DNA of 40,507 nt from Pseudomonadota bacterium (GTDB lineage Bacteria; Pseudomonadota; Gammaproteobacteria; Burkholderiales; Rhodocyclaceae). The stretch spans positions 16,267-56,773 of the forward strand of contig JAJXVG010000003.1 of assembly GCA_021782315.1 (NCBI GenBank), in the 5' to 3' direction. Under the pieces are notes generated by a model, which saw nothing but the letters and a program-made list of their open reading frames with translations, made no database searches and was not told the DNA's origin. How positions within the stretch are numbered: position 1 is the first letter of the stretch; every line of letters begins with the position of its first letter. Shown here in pieces: positions 7,424 through 17,012 of this stretch. A program made the position numbers and the translations under genes.

Positions 7424-7855
7424 TTATTTGCGTCCGAATTTCTCGGCAAGCTGATTGAGTTTTTCCACTCGACGCTGTTCGGCCTTGGCTTCAGCCTCGG
7501 CCGCCTTGCGCTGCTCGGCCTGTTTCCTGAAACGCTCGCGCAGTTGCTCCGAGGCGTGCTGGCGATTTTCGTCGGTGACCTCGTCGGCTGGCGTACCGTC
7601 GAGATTGAGACGCACCGTGCCCTTTTCCATTTCCTTCAGGTAACGGGTCGAAATGGTGTGACTGCGCATGGCGAGACGCAGGGATTTTTTGCTCAACTCC
7701 GGCAACAGGGCAAATACCTGCTTGTCGATGCCGATTGCCAGCGGGCTGAAGTTGCGGAAGACATCAAATCGTACCTGCAAATCCTTGAGCAGGGCCCGGG
7801 TATCGGTTGGCTTGTCGGTAGTTGCTTCGGGGGTCGCTTCGGTGGTCGTCATCAT
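7424..7855 (-). CDS. ProQ/FinO-domain RNA-binding protein
   Basis: The roughly 143-residue protein has a Thr/Ala-rich start, a ProQ/FinO core (about residues 20-100: RALLKDLQVRFDVFRNFSPL, then LAIGIDKQVF and a block ending STRYLKEMEKGTVRLNLDG) and a long charged Ala/Glu/Arg helix (about 110-143). Family members bind structured small RNAs and mRNA 3' ends and act as RNA chaperones. Tandem ATG codons at 7855 and 7852 are the likely start; neither has a clear ribosome-binding site, and an upstream extension would read into the preceding gene's end. It lies 66 bp downstream of the hydrolase gene on the same strand, and the strong hairpin at 7364-7403 ends the unit. Confidence 0.88.
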   Translation of the reverse strand: MMTTTEATPEATTDKPTDTRALLKDLQVRFDVFRNFSPLAIGIDKQVFALLPELSKKSLRLAMRSHTISTRYLKEMEKGTVRLNLDGTPADEVTDENRQHASEQLRERFRKQAEQRKAAEAEAKAEQRRVEKLNQLAEKFGRK

Positions 7856-7921
7856 GGAACATGTATCTAGTCGAGTCGCGAAGGTTAGCACGAAGGGGCC
7901 GCCGCAGGCTCGAATCGGCAA

Positions 7922-8797
7922 TCAGACACCGTTACTGCGAAACCAGGCGAGCATGCGCCGCCAGCCGTCCTCGGCCTCTTCCCGGCGATAGCTCGGTCGA
8001 TAATCGGCGTGGAAAGCATGGGGCGCATTGGGGTAGACATGAATTTCAGACGCCCGAGCCGCAGCACTTCCCTGCGTCAGACGTTTTTTCATTTCTTCAA
8101 CCGTCGTCAGCGGAATACCGGTATCCAGGCCACCGTAGAGTCCGAGGACCGGCGCTTTCAATTCGCCGACCAGTTCGGCCGGATGCGTCGGGTTCAAGGC
8201 GCTGGCGGTACCGACCAGTTTGCCGTACCAGGCGACCCCGGCCTTTACGGCAGGGTTGTGGGCACTGTACAGCCAGGCGATACGACCGCCCCAGCAAAAT
8301 CCCGTAATGGCCAGTCGACTGGTGTCCGCGCCCTGGGCGGCGGCCCACTTCACACATGCATCAAGATCGCCGATCACTTGGGCGTCCGGTGTCTTGTTGG
8401 TGATTTTTTCGAGGATCTCCGGAATGCCTTCGATCAGACGAGGATCGCCTTGGCGCGCGAACAATTCGGGAGCTATGGCGCAGTACCCCAATTTGGCCAG
8501 GCGCCGGCAAACGTCTCGAATGTACTCGTGGACGGCAAAAATCTCCGAAACGACCAGGACCACCGGCGGCTTGGTCAAACCTCCGGGCACCGCCCGATAG
8601 GCTTGCATTTCGCCGTCATCGACCGGCACGCCGACCAAGCCGGCCAAGATGCCGGTTTCATCCGTCCTGATGGCGGTCTGCGCCATCACGGGTTGGGTGG
8701 CCAGCGCGAATCCGGCCCCCAGGGTGGTGGCAATAAAACTTCGGCGATCAAAGGACTGGGCGGGGAAGAGGCTGTCGAGTTCGGGCTCTGTTTTCAT
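7922..8797 (-). CDS. Dienelactone hydrolase family protein with Tat signal
   Basis: The 291-residue alpha/beta hydrolase has a twin-arginine signal DRRSFIATTLG (Arg18-Arg19), a hydrophobic stretch and AQT at the likely cleavage site, so it is exported folded to the periplasm. The catalytic triad of dienelactone hydrolases is visible: the Cys nucleophile in GFCWGGR (near 166), Asp in YGGLDTGIP (near 223) and His in PHAFHADY (near 258). The loop VSEIFAVHEYIRDVCRRLA is also family-typical. AGGAGA precedes the ATG at a good distance. The natural substrate is unknown; dienelactone itself is only one possibility, since no chlorocatechol genes are nearby. Confidence 0.93.
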   Translation of the reverse strand: MKTEPELDSLFPAQSFDRRSFIATTLGAGFALATQPVMAQTAIRTDETGILAGLVGVPVDDGEMQAYRAVPGGLTKPPVVLVVSEIFAVHEYIRDVCRRLAKLGYCAIAPELFARQGDPRLIEGIPEILEKITNKTPDAQVIGDLDACVKWAAAQGADTSRLAITGFCWGGRIAWLYSAHNPAVKAGVAWYGKLVGTASALNPTHPAELVGELKAPVLGLYGGLDTGIPLTTVEEMKKRLTQGSAAARASEIHVYPNAPHAFHADYRPSYRREEAEDGWRRMLAWFRSNGV

Positions 8798-9048
8798 GGC
8801 TGTCTCCTGGGTGGACTCAGGGCGAATATATAGCCATATCAGCCGCGAAAGCTAGCTGTCTCTACCGCAAGACTCTCCCGACAAGCAAAAGAAGAGGACA
8901 CGGCCGCCTTATTTCCGCCCCCTGTCCGAGCGACTTTACCTGGCAAGAAGGACGGGCTTGTGTCACAGTCTCGCAAGCTGACTTCGGTATCGCCCGACCC
9001 TGCTCCCATATCGATTCTGCTTCTTGGTTTCCATTGACGGAGAACAAC

Positions 9049-9468
9049 ATGTTCTGGATTCTTGTAAGCCTTATTGCAATGGTCGCGGCGGGGTATTTTT
9101 TCAAGTGTAAAAAACACGCGGACAAGGCATCTCCTGCGTCGCCCGAATCTGGGCTGACTCAAAAAAAACCGATTTGGGGAAAACGTATCGTCGTTCCGAC
9201 CCACGGCACGCCGTGTATGGCCGCCAGGGCATCGCTCGGGCAGAGCTTCGAATTGGACAAGCTGCCAGTTTTACCGCTTGCCGCTTGCACCTGCAAGCCC
9301 AGTTGCCTTTGTCATTTCGAATCGGTGACCGAGAAACGAGACAATACCGAGCGGCGCAGCGGAAACGAGCGCCGGCCGGCCCTCCGCTTCGACCCGAAGG
9401 CAAGCCAGCGGCGCAGCGGCCATGACCGCCGCAAGAAAAATCAGGACCCCTTCTCGTCCGCGCTCTGA
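9049..9468 (+). CDS. Small membrane-anchored Cys-rich protein with two RRSGxxRR repeats, function unknown
   Basis: The 139-residue protein has one N-terminal membrane helix (FWILVSLIAMVAAGYFF, residues 2-18) followed by a basic linker. A cysteine cluster C80-x-C-x3-C86-x-C-H89 could bind metal, with further Cys at 20 and 56. The C-terminal basic tail carries two copies of RRSGxxRR (102-109 and 121-128). I do not recognise a named domain. The start at 9049 is favoured by GGAG six bases upstream; a TTG at 9034 would extend it by five residues over that site. It is divergent from the hydrolase gene across about 250 bp (8798-9048), which holds no other gene. Codon use looks like that of its neighbours. 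Confidence 0.75.
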   Translation: MFWILVSLIAMVAAGYFFKCKKHADKASPASPESGLTQKKPIWGKRIVVPTHGTPCMAARASLGQSFELDKLPVLPLAACTCKPSCLCHFESVTEKRDNTERRSGNERRPALRFDPKASQRRSGHDRRKKNQDPFSSAL

Positions 9469-9569
9469 GGCGGCCCGGCATCGGCCGGGGCACGGCCGCG
9501 ACGGAAGCCCGCCATGCCTTGCCTTCACCGGCGAGGCCCCTGCGCTATTATCTGGCGCTGCCTCGTCGA

Positions 9570-10043
9570 TTACCCCGAGCGCCGACGCCACAGGCGAAAG
9601 GCCAGAAAACAGACGAGAAAGACATTGAAGGCCAGGACCAGCGAGGTAATGGCCGATGGCCTGTGCAGCAGGTGGCCGATCTCGAAAGGCACGTAGAGGC
9701 CACCCGAGAGTGCCCCCAGCCACTCGCCCCAGGCCCTGTCGTTCCATAGCCCGTAGCTTTCCAGCCAGCGGGTCGAAACATAGCCGGCCGCCAACAGTTC
9801 CAGCAAATGCAGGTCGGTATTGGGCAGGAGATCGGCGTAGTGCAACAGGACGGTCGGGTAGCGCGCTTCCGGGTTCAAATGAAAGCGTCCGATCAACTCT
9901 ATTGCCAGGTGGCGAACATCGTGATGCATCAGGTCAAGCAGGCCGACGATGGCGGCCAGCGCGGCCAACCCCTTGATCGCCTCGAAGACGGCAATCGCAC
10001 GCAGGGTGCGGCGAATGGAATCTTGCTGCGGAATCATGGACAT
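9570..10043 (-). CDS. DUF2127 family membrane protein
   Basis: The roughly 157-residue protein begins IPQQDSIRRTLRAIAVFEAI and has hydrophobic segments KGLAALAAIVGLLDLM, LLELLAAGYVSTRWLESYGLW and ITSLVLAFNVFLVCFLAFRLW. The block ESYGLWNDRAWGEWLGALSGGLYVPFE is the DUF2127 signature. The family is small, inner-membrane and of unknown function. Two candidate ATGs exist (10043 and 10037); GAGGAG sits 3 bases from the first and 9 from the second. The ribosome-binding site overlaps the stop of parE, so this gene appears translationally linked to the toxin-antitoxin module. Confidence 0.88.
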   Translation of the reverse strand: MSMIPQQDSIRRTLRAIAVFEAIKGLAALAAIVGLLDLMHHDVRHLAIELIGRFHLNPEARYPTVLLHYADLLPNTDLHLLELLAAGYVSTRWLESYGLWNDRAWGEWLGALSGGLYVPFEIGHLLHRPSAITSLVLAFNVFLVCFLAFRLWRRRSG

Positions 10044-10050
10044 CCTCTCC

Positions 10051-10395
10051 TCACCGTGGCGAATGTCCTTCCAAGTCCATGCTGTCATATAGCAATCGGA
10101 GCACATCAATCACTTCGCGCCCCTGAATGCTGCCGACGCGGAACATAACAAAGTGTCGCCCCTTGCGCCCGTTTCGAGCCACATGGAGCGTATGGATATT
10201 GTTCCCGATTTCGGGACGCTCCTTGACCCCGATTATCGCGGAGCCGGCGTTCAGAGCCTTTAGCGCGGATGACAAGGTATCGGCATAACTCCGCGCCTGC
10301 ACAGAACCGAAATTCTCGACCGTCCAGCGCAGAATTTGACGGAAATCCGCCTCGGCAGCCGCCGATAGGCGAACCGTCCAAAAACGCTCACCCAC
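10051..10395 (-). CDS. parE: ParE/RelE-superfamily toxin
   Basis: The 114-residue protein has the ParE layout: a first strand (WTVRLSAAAEADFRQILRW), a helical pair (ARSYADTLSSALKAL), then strands around RPEIGNNIHTLHVARNG and RHFVMFRVGS, ending EVIDVLRLLYDSMD. ParE toxins poison DNA gyrase, while the related RelE branch cuts mRNA on the ribosome; the overall pattern fits ParE better. Translation starts at GTG, whose first base is the last base of the parD stop codon. The gene follows parD and is in turn followed within 8 bp by the DUF2127 gene. Confidence 0.88.
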   Translation of the reverse strand: MGERFWTVRLSAAAEADFRQILRWTVENFGSVQARSYADTLSSALKALNAGSAIIGVKERPEIGNNIHTLHVARNGRKGRHFVMFRVGSIQGREVIDVLRLLYDSMDLEGHSPR

Positions 10396-10673
10396 TACGC
10401 GCCAATCACTTTGGAAGTCAGTGTTGCCAGATGCTGACCAAGCACATCCGAGGACTCAAAACTACGGAAGTTGCCAGCTTCGATGTCTGCAATGCCGACG
10501 TTGGCAGCATCGCGCAACGCCAATAGACGCATTTCATCTTCGGACTCCCGGCGTTCAACCAGCCGCAGTCCTTCGCGCAATACCTCACTGGCATTCTGAT
10601 AACGCCCGGAGGTGACTAGCTGCTCAACAAAATGAGCTTGATGGTCGGTAAGAACAACGTTTCGAGTTGGCAT
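10395..10673 (-). CDS. parD: ParD-like antitoxin (ribbon-helix-helix, CC2985 type)
   Basis: The 92-residue protein starts MPTRNVVLTDHQAHFVEQLV and continues SGRYQNASEVLREGLRLVERRE, the ribbon-helix-helix fold of ParD antitoxins. The C-terminal half, which should bind the toxin, holds LALRDAANVGIADIEAG. It overlaps parE by one base, the usual antitoxin-first order. A 15-bp palindrome lies 28 bp upstream and is the likely autoregulatory operator. Confidence 0.88.
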   Translation of the reverse strand: MPTRNVVLTDHQAHFVEQLVTSGRYQNASEVLREGLRLVERRESEDEMRLLALRDAANVGIADIEAGNFRSFESSDVLGQHLATLTSKVIGA

Positions 10674-10701
10674 GGGAACCTCAGCAGCCAGGATTTCATA
10701 T

Positions 10702-10716
10702 TGGCATACTATGCCA
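10702..10716. promoter_or_regulatory. Palindromic operator upstream of parDE
   Basis: TGGCATACTATGCCA is a perfect palindrome of 7-bp arms around one central base, inside the 63-bp gap between the rng stop and the parD start. Its place and symmetry fit a ParD ribbon-helix-helix dimer site. Confidence 0.6.
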
Positions 10717-10736
10717 TAAACCCAAGCGTAGCGAGA

Positions 10737-12188
10737 CTACATCAGCACGATGTCGTATTGCTCGGGCGAATAGCTGGGTTCGGATTGCAGTGAAACCGGC
10801 TTGCCGATGAAATCCGAGAGCATGGCCAGTGACTGCGACTCCTCGTCGAGAAAGAGATTGACCACGGCCGGCCCGGCCAGGATGCGGTATTCGCGGGCAT
10901 TGAACTGACGGGCCTCGCGCAGCAGTTCGCGGAGAATTTCATAGGCGACGGTACGTGCCGTCTTGACCTCGCCCCGCCCGCCGCAGGTCGGGCAAGGCTG
11001 GCAGAGGACGTGGGCCAGCGATTCGCGCGTCCGCTTGCGGGTCATTTCGACCAGGCCGAGCGCGGTGAAGCCGTTCACCGTCAACCGGGTGTGGTCGCTG
11101 GCCAGCGCCTTGTTGAATTCATCGAGAACGGCCTTCTTGTGCTCCTCGTTTTCCATGTCGATGAAATCGACGATGATGATGCCGCCGAGATTGCGCAGGC
11201 GCAGCTGGCGGGCGATGGTCACCGCCGCCTCGAGATTGGTCTTGAAGATGGTGTCGTCGAAATTGCGGACACCGACGAAACCGCCGGTGTTGACGTCGAT
11301 CGTCGTCATCGCCTCGGTCTGGTCCATGATCAGGTAGCCGCCCGACTTGAGGTCGACGCGGCGGGCCAGGGCCTTCTGGATTTCGTCCTCGACGCCGTGC
11401 AGGTCGAACAGCGGGCGCTGGCCGGTATAGTGTTCGAGCAGGGGCATGACCGCCGGCGTGTACTCCTGCGCGAAAAGGGTCAGCTTCTGAAAATTCTCCC
11501 GCGAGTCGATGAACATGCGCGTCGTTTCCGGATTGACGAAATCGCGCAGGACGCGCTGGCCGAGAGACAGTTCCTGGTAGAGCAGGGTCGGTGGCGGCAA
11601 GGTCCTGGCTTTTTCGCGGATGTCGGCCCAGGTTTTCCGCAAATAGGCGATATCGGTGGCGAATTCCTCATCGCTGGCGCTTTCGGCCATGGTCCGGACG
11701 ATAAAGCCGCCCGGTTCGTCATCCGGCACCAGGCGGGTGATCTTGTCGCGCAGGATTTCGCGCTCTGCCTCGGATTCGATCCGCTGCGAAATGCCGATGT
11801 GCTTTTCCTGCGGCAGGTAAACCAGCATGCGGCCGGCGATGGAAACCTGCGTCGACAACCTGGCCCCCTTGGTGCCGATCGGGTCCTTGACGACCTGCAC
11901 GAGGATGCTCTGCCCGTCGTGCAGGACCTTCTCGATCGGCCTTTCGGTGGCCGTCTCGCGCGGTTGCCAGATATCGGCGACATGCAGGAAAGCGGTCCGT
12001 TCCAGACCGACTTCGACGAAGGCGGACTGCATGCCGGGCAGGATGCGGCAGACCCGTCCGAGATAAACATTGCCGACCAGACCACGGCTGGCCGTGCGCT
12101 CGATATGCAACTCCTGGACGACGCCTTGTTGCATGACTGCAACGCGCGTTTCCTGCGGCGTGAAATTGATCAGGATTTCTTCGGACAT
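10737..12188 (-). CDS. rng: Ribonuclease G
   Basis: The 483-residue endoribonuclease has an S1 RNA-binding domain near the N-terminus (about 38-125, starting GNVYLGRVCRILPGMQSAFV), the RNase E/G core, and the two catalytic Mg ligands in TIDVNTGGFVG (near 298) and VDFIDM (near 341). The Zn-link CPTCGG lies near residue 400. At 483 residues it is RNase G and not RNase E, as it lacks the long C-terminal degradosome scaffold. RNase G matures the 16S rRNA 5' end and decays some mRNAs. Its start lies only 35 bp from that of the divergent trhP, so the two share a very compact promoter region. Confidence 0.97.
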   Translation of the reverse strand: MSEEILINFTPQETRVAVMQQGVVQELHIERTASRGLVGNVYLGRVCRILPGMQSAFVEVGLERTAFLHVADIWQPRETATERPIEKVLHDGQSILVQVVKDPIGTKGARLSTQVSIAGRMLVYLPQEKHIGISQRIESEAEREILRDKITRLVPDDEPGGFIVRTMAESASDEEFATDIAYLRKTWADIREKARTLPPPTLLYQELSLGQRVLRDFVNPETTRMFIDSRENFQKLTLFAQEYTPAVMPLLEHYTGQRPLFDLHGVEDEIQKALARRVDLKSGGYLIMDQTEAMTTIDVNTGGFVGVRNFDDTIFKTNLEAAVTIARQLRLRNLGGIIIVDFIDMENEEHKKAVLDEFNKALASDHTRLTVNGFTALGLVEMTRKRTRESLAHVLCQPCPTCGGRGEVKTARTVAYEILRELLREARQFNAREYRILAGPAVVNLFLDEESQSLAMLSDFIGKPVSLQSEPSYSPEQYDIVLM

Positions 12189-12223
12189 AGTCTCTACAAT
12201 GCGCTGTTTTGCTGCATTCTACT

Positions 12224-13498
12224 ATGCCCAAAGCTCCCGAACTTCTTGCCCCTGCCGGCTCCCTCGAGATGATGCGCACCGCCTTCGACTTCGGCGCCGA
12301 CGCCATCTATGCCGGTCAGCCGCGCTACAGCCTGCGCGTGCGCAACAACGAATTCGGCAGCATCGACAAACTGGGCGAAGGGATAGAAGAGGCGCATGCT
12401 CGCGGCAAGCAGTTTTTCGTCGTCAGCAACATCATTCCCCATAATGCCAAGCTACCGACCTATCTCGCCGACATGGCGCCGGTCGTCGCGCTGAAGCCCG
12501 ATGCCCTGATCATGTCCGATCCCGGCCTCATCGACATGGTGCGCGAAACCTGGCCGGAACAGGTCGTTCACCTGTCGGTGCAGGCCAATACGGTCAACTG
12601 GGCGGCCGTCCGTTTCTGGCAGAAGATGGGCGTCCAGCGCATCATCCTGTCGCGCGAACTGTCGCTCGACGAGGTCGCCGAAATCCGCCAGAAATGCCCG
12701 GACATCGAACTCGAAGTCTTCGTCCACGGCGCGCTGTGCATCGCCTATTCCGGCCGCTGCCTGCTCTCCGGCTACTTCAACCACCGCGACCCGAACCAGG
12801 GCACCTGCACCAACTCCTGTCGCTGGGATTACAAGGTGAGCACCTCGGACGGCCAGCCGGCGAAAATGGTCAGGAACGAGCAGGAGATCCTGATCGAAGA
12901 AAAAATGCGACCGGGTGAGCTGATGCCGATCGAAGAGGACGAACACGGCACCTACATCCTGAATTCCAAGGATCTGCGAGCCATCGAGCACGTCCATCGC
13001 CTGGTCGACATCGGCGTCGATTCGCTGAAAATAGAAGGTCGCACCAAGAGCCCGTATTATGTTGCCCGGACCTCGCAGGCCTATCGCCAGGCGATCGACG
13101 ATGCCGTCGCCGGTCGCCCGCTCGACCCGGCGCTCCTGCGCGAACTGGAGGGTCTGGCCAACCGCGGCTACACCGACGGTTTTCTGCAGCGCCACCACGA
13201 CACCGACTACCAGAATTATCTGCGCGGCAACTCGGAATCGGACCGCAGCCTGTACGTGGGCGACGCCGTCGGCTTCGACGCCACGCGCGGCCTGATGGAA
13301 ATCGAGGTCAAGAATCGCTTCGCCACCGGTGACCGGCTCGAATGCGTGCACCCCTCCGGCAATCGCACATTCACCCTGGCCCGCATGGAAAACAGGCAAG
13401 GGGAGGCCGTCAGCGTGGCGCCCGGCAGCGGCCACCGTGTCTGGATCGATTTGCCGGTCATGTACACCGATTCCTTCGTCGCACGTTTTGTCGACTAG
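12224..13498 (+). CDS. trhP: Peptidase U32 family protein, tRNA hydroxylation protein TrhP (YegQ)
   Basis: The 424-residue protein has the U32 N-terminal TIM-barrel signature ELLAPAGSLEMMRTAFDFGA, then DAIYAG. The Fe-S cysteine block lies at about residues 171-198 (LCIAYSGRCLLSGYFNHRD, then GTCTNSCRW). YNSKDL-like LNSKDLRAIEHV and GVDSLKIEGRTKSPYYVA follow. Family members of this length (YegQ) hydroxylate U34 of tRNAs to ho5U using prephenate, rather than acting as proteases. The start at ATG 12224 gives the usual N-terminus; no clear ribosome-binding site precedes it. The gene stands alone between rng and the acyltransferase. Confidence 0.92.
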   Translation: MPKAPELLAPAGSLEMMRTAFDFGADAIYAGQPRYSLRVRNNEFGSIDKLGEGIEEAHARGKQFFVVSNIIPHNAKLPTYLADMAPVVALKPDALIMSDPGLIDMVRETWPEQVVHLSVQANTVNWAAVRFWQKMGVQRIILSRELSLDEVAEIRQKCPDIELEVFVHGALCIAYSGRCLLSGYFNHRDPNQGTCTNSCRWDYKVSTSDGQPAKMVRNEQEILIEEKMRPGELMPIEEDEHGTYILNSKDLRAIEHVHRLVDIGVDSLKIEGRTKSPYYVARTSQAYRQAIDDAVAGRPLDPALLRELEGLANRGYTDGFLQRHHDTDYQNYLRGNSESDRSLYVGDAVGFDATRGLMEIEVKNRFATGDRLECVHPSGNRTFTLARMENRQGEAVSVAPGSGHRVWIDLPVMYTDSFVARFVD

Positions 13499-13563
13499 AA
13501 AATGTCACGAAACAGCCCAAACTTAATTTTGTGCACCGCAGCAACCAGTGTAAACTCAAGCCT

Positions 13564-14688
13564 ATGAGCAAAACAGCCAACCGCATGCCGCTGATCGACG
13601 CCATGAAGGCGATCGCCGCCCTGCTCGTCCTGCTCAATCACTTTTCCTCCTACGGCCCGCTGGCCGAAGCGTCGCGCGAAGCTTTCCCGGCCATTTCTGG
13701 GTGGTTTTTCGATTACGGTCGCATGGCGGTCCAGATCTTTCTCGTCATTGCCGGCTTTCTCGCGGCACGCGGCCTGTCGGCCCAGGGCCAGGCGCTGACC
13801 GTCTCGCCGCTGCCCCTGATCTGGAAACGCTACCTGCGCCTGGCCATACCCTATCTCGCCGCCATCGGCCTGGCCATCATCGCTTCCGCCGTCGCCAACC
13901 AGTGGCTGGACGATGAGGCCATTCCGGCCCGCGCCACCTTCAGGCAATGGCTGGCCCATGCCGCCCTGCTGCACAGCCTGCTCGGTTTCGATTCGCTGTC
14001 GGCCGGTGTCTGGTACATCGCCATCGATTTCCAGCTCTTTGCCCTGATGGCGCTTCTGCTCTGGATCGGCCGCCGCAATGTCGTCGCTCCGGGGCTGGTG
14101 CTGGGCATGACCGTCGCCTCGCTTTTCTGGTTCAACCGCGACGCCAGCCTCGACAACTGGGCCATCTACTTTTTCGGTTCCTACGGACTGGGCGCCGCCG
14201 CCTGGTGGGCCTCCGACCGCCAGCGGCTGTCGGCCTGGCTCGGCGTCCTGCTGACAGTCGCCGTTGCCGCCCTGATCGTCGATTTCCGCCTGCGCATCCT
14301 GCTCGCCCTGGCCGTGGCGCTTACCCTGGGCTTCAGTCGCCGCAACGGCCTGCTCGAGGTCTGGCCCGACTTCCGCCCCCTGGCCTTCCTCGGCCGGATT
14401 TCATATTCGCTCTTCCTGGTCCATTTCCCGGTCTTGCTGCTGGCCAACTGCGTCTACGCGCAGCTCAACCTGTCGTCTGCCGCATCGGTGGTCATCGGCC
14501 TGAACCTGGCCATCGCCACCAGTATCGGGGTGGCCACGCTGTTCTACCGTTGGGTTGAAAGCCCGGAAGCCAGCCGGCGCATCACGACCGCCCTCGGCTG
14601 GTTGGCAAACAGCCTGCAGGCCCTGTCGCTATGGGCGGCGAGACGGGCCCGCCGCGTGGCGCGCCGCGCCATACTCGGTCGGGTATGA
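13564..14688 (+). CDS. Acyltransferase-3 family integral membrane protein
   Basis: The 374-residue protein has about ten membrane helices. It begins MPLIDAMKAIAALLVLLNHF, with the family's early helix and conserved His, then a small-residue-rich helix (MAVQIFLVIAGFLAARGL). A later helix holds FLGRISYSLFLVHFPVLLL, the typical ending of acyltransferase-3 proteins. Such enzymes move acetyl or other acyl groups from the cytoplasm onto sugars of O-antigen, capsule or peptidoglycan. The ATG at 13564 fits the family N-terminus. A weak promoter (TTGTGC, 16 bp, TAAACT at 13551) lies so near that the transcript would have almost no leader. Its target is unknown; the O-antigen genes and the Pls cluster in this window are both candidates. 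Confidence 0.9.
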   Translation: MSKTANRMPLIDAMKAIAALLVLLNHFSSYGPLAEASREAFPAISGWFFDYGRMAVQIFLVIAGFLAARGLSAQGQALTVSPLPLIWKRYLRLAIPYLAAIGLAIIASAVANQWLDDEAIPARATFRQWLAHAALLHSLLGFDSLSAGVWYIAIDFQLFALMALLLWIGRRNVVAPGLVLGMTVASLFWFNRDASLDNWAIYFFGSYGLGAAAWWASDRQRLSAWLGVLLTVAVAALIVDFRLRILLALAVALTLGFSRRNGLLEVWPDFRPLAFLGRISYSLFLVHFPVLLLANCVYAQLNLSSAASVVIGLNLAIATSIGVATLFYRWVESPEASRRITTALGWLANSLQALSLWAARRARRVARRAILGRV

Positions 14689-14693
14689 ACCAG

Positions 14694-14710
14694 GTGTAGT
14701 GCCACACTCT
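14694..14710. repeat. Possible degenerate end of the MITE-like element
   Basis: GTGTAGTGCCACACTCT matches 14 of 17 positions of the left end of the palindromic element (GTGTAGTGTTGCACTCT at 16781-16797). It fills the short gap between the convergent acyltransferase and acetoacetyl-CoA synthetase stops. It could be a solo terminal repeat or chance. Confidence 0.35.
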
Positions 14711-14715
14711 CTCCA

Positions 14716-16674
<1,959 letters not shown>

Positions 16675-16778
16675 CTCGTCTCCAGGATCTCTTGTCGCCG
16701 GCCCGATCGGGCTGAATATTCAAAGATATCAGGAATTGCCGGGAGCAAACTGTCGTCGACCGGACACTTCCGCCGGCC

Positions 16779-16940
16779 AGTGTAGTGTTGCACTCTTGAT
16801 GGCACAGTTAAAACTGAAGGATTTTTGGTCAGGGCAAGGCGCAAACCACAGCGATACCCAGTGGTATCGCGAGGATTTGCAACGCCGCCATGGCCGAAAA
16901 GACAAGGTTTTAAGTGCCAGAGAGCGTGCAACACTACACT
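16779..16940. mobile_element. 162-bp palindromic MITE-like element
   Basis: Perfect 15-bp terminal inverted repeats, AGTGTAGTGTTGCAC (16779-16793) and GTGCAACACTACACT (16926-16940), bound a non-coding segment. Its exact centre is a perfect hairpin GCGATACC-CAGT-GGTATCGC (16851-16870). Between ends and centre the two halves also match as inverted copies with small gaps: GGCAC (16801) pairs with GTGCC (16914), TTAAAAC with GTTTTAA, and GGTCAGGGCAAGGCGCAAA with TTTGCAACGCCGCCATGGCC. The whole element can fold into one long imperfect hairpin. It contains no gene. Flanks CCAG and CTAG hint at a small target duplication, but this is not certain. It sits in the divergent promoter region of the synthetase and the Pls cluster. 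Confidence 0.8.
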
Positions 16941-17012
16941 AGAATTGACGCCGCACCACTGGACGGACAAACTCGCCGCCTTGCCATCCCCCCGCCTTAC
17001 GCGCCGAAACCC

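Noticed and set aside
11010-12272. 420-codon plus-strand open frame opposite RNase G
   Set aside because: Antisense to conserved rng codons, with no recognisable domain; a codon-bias artefact.
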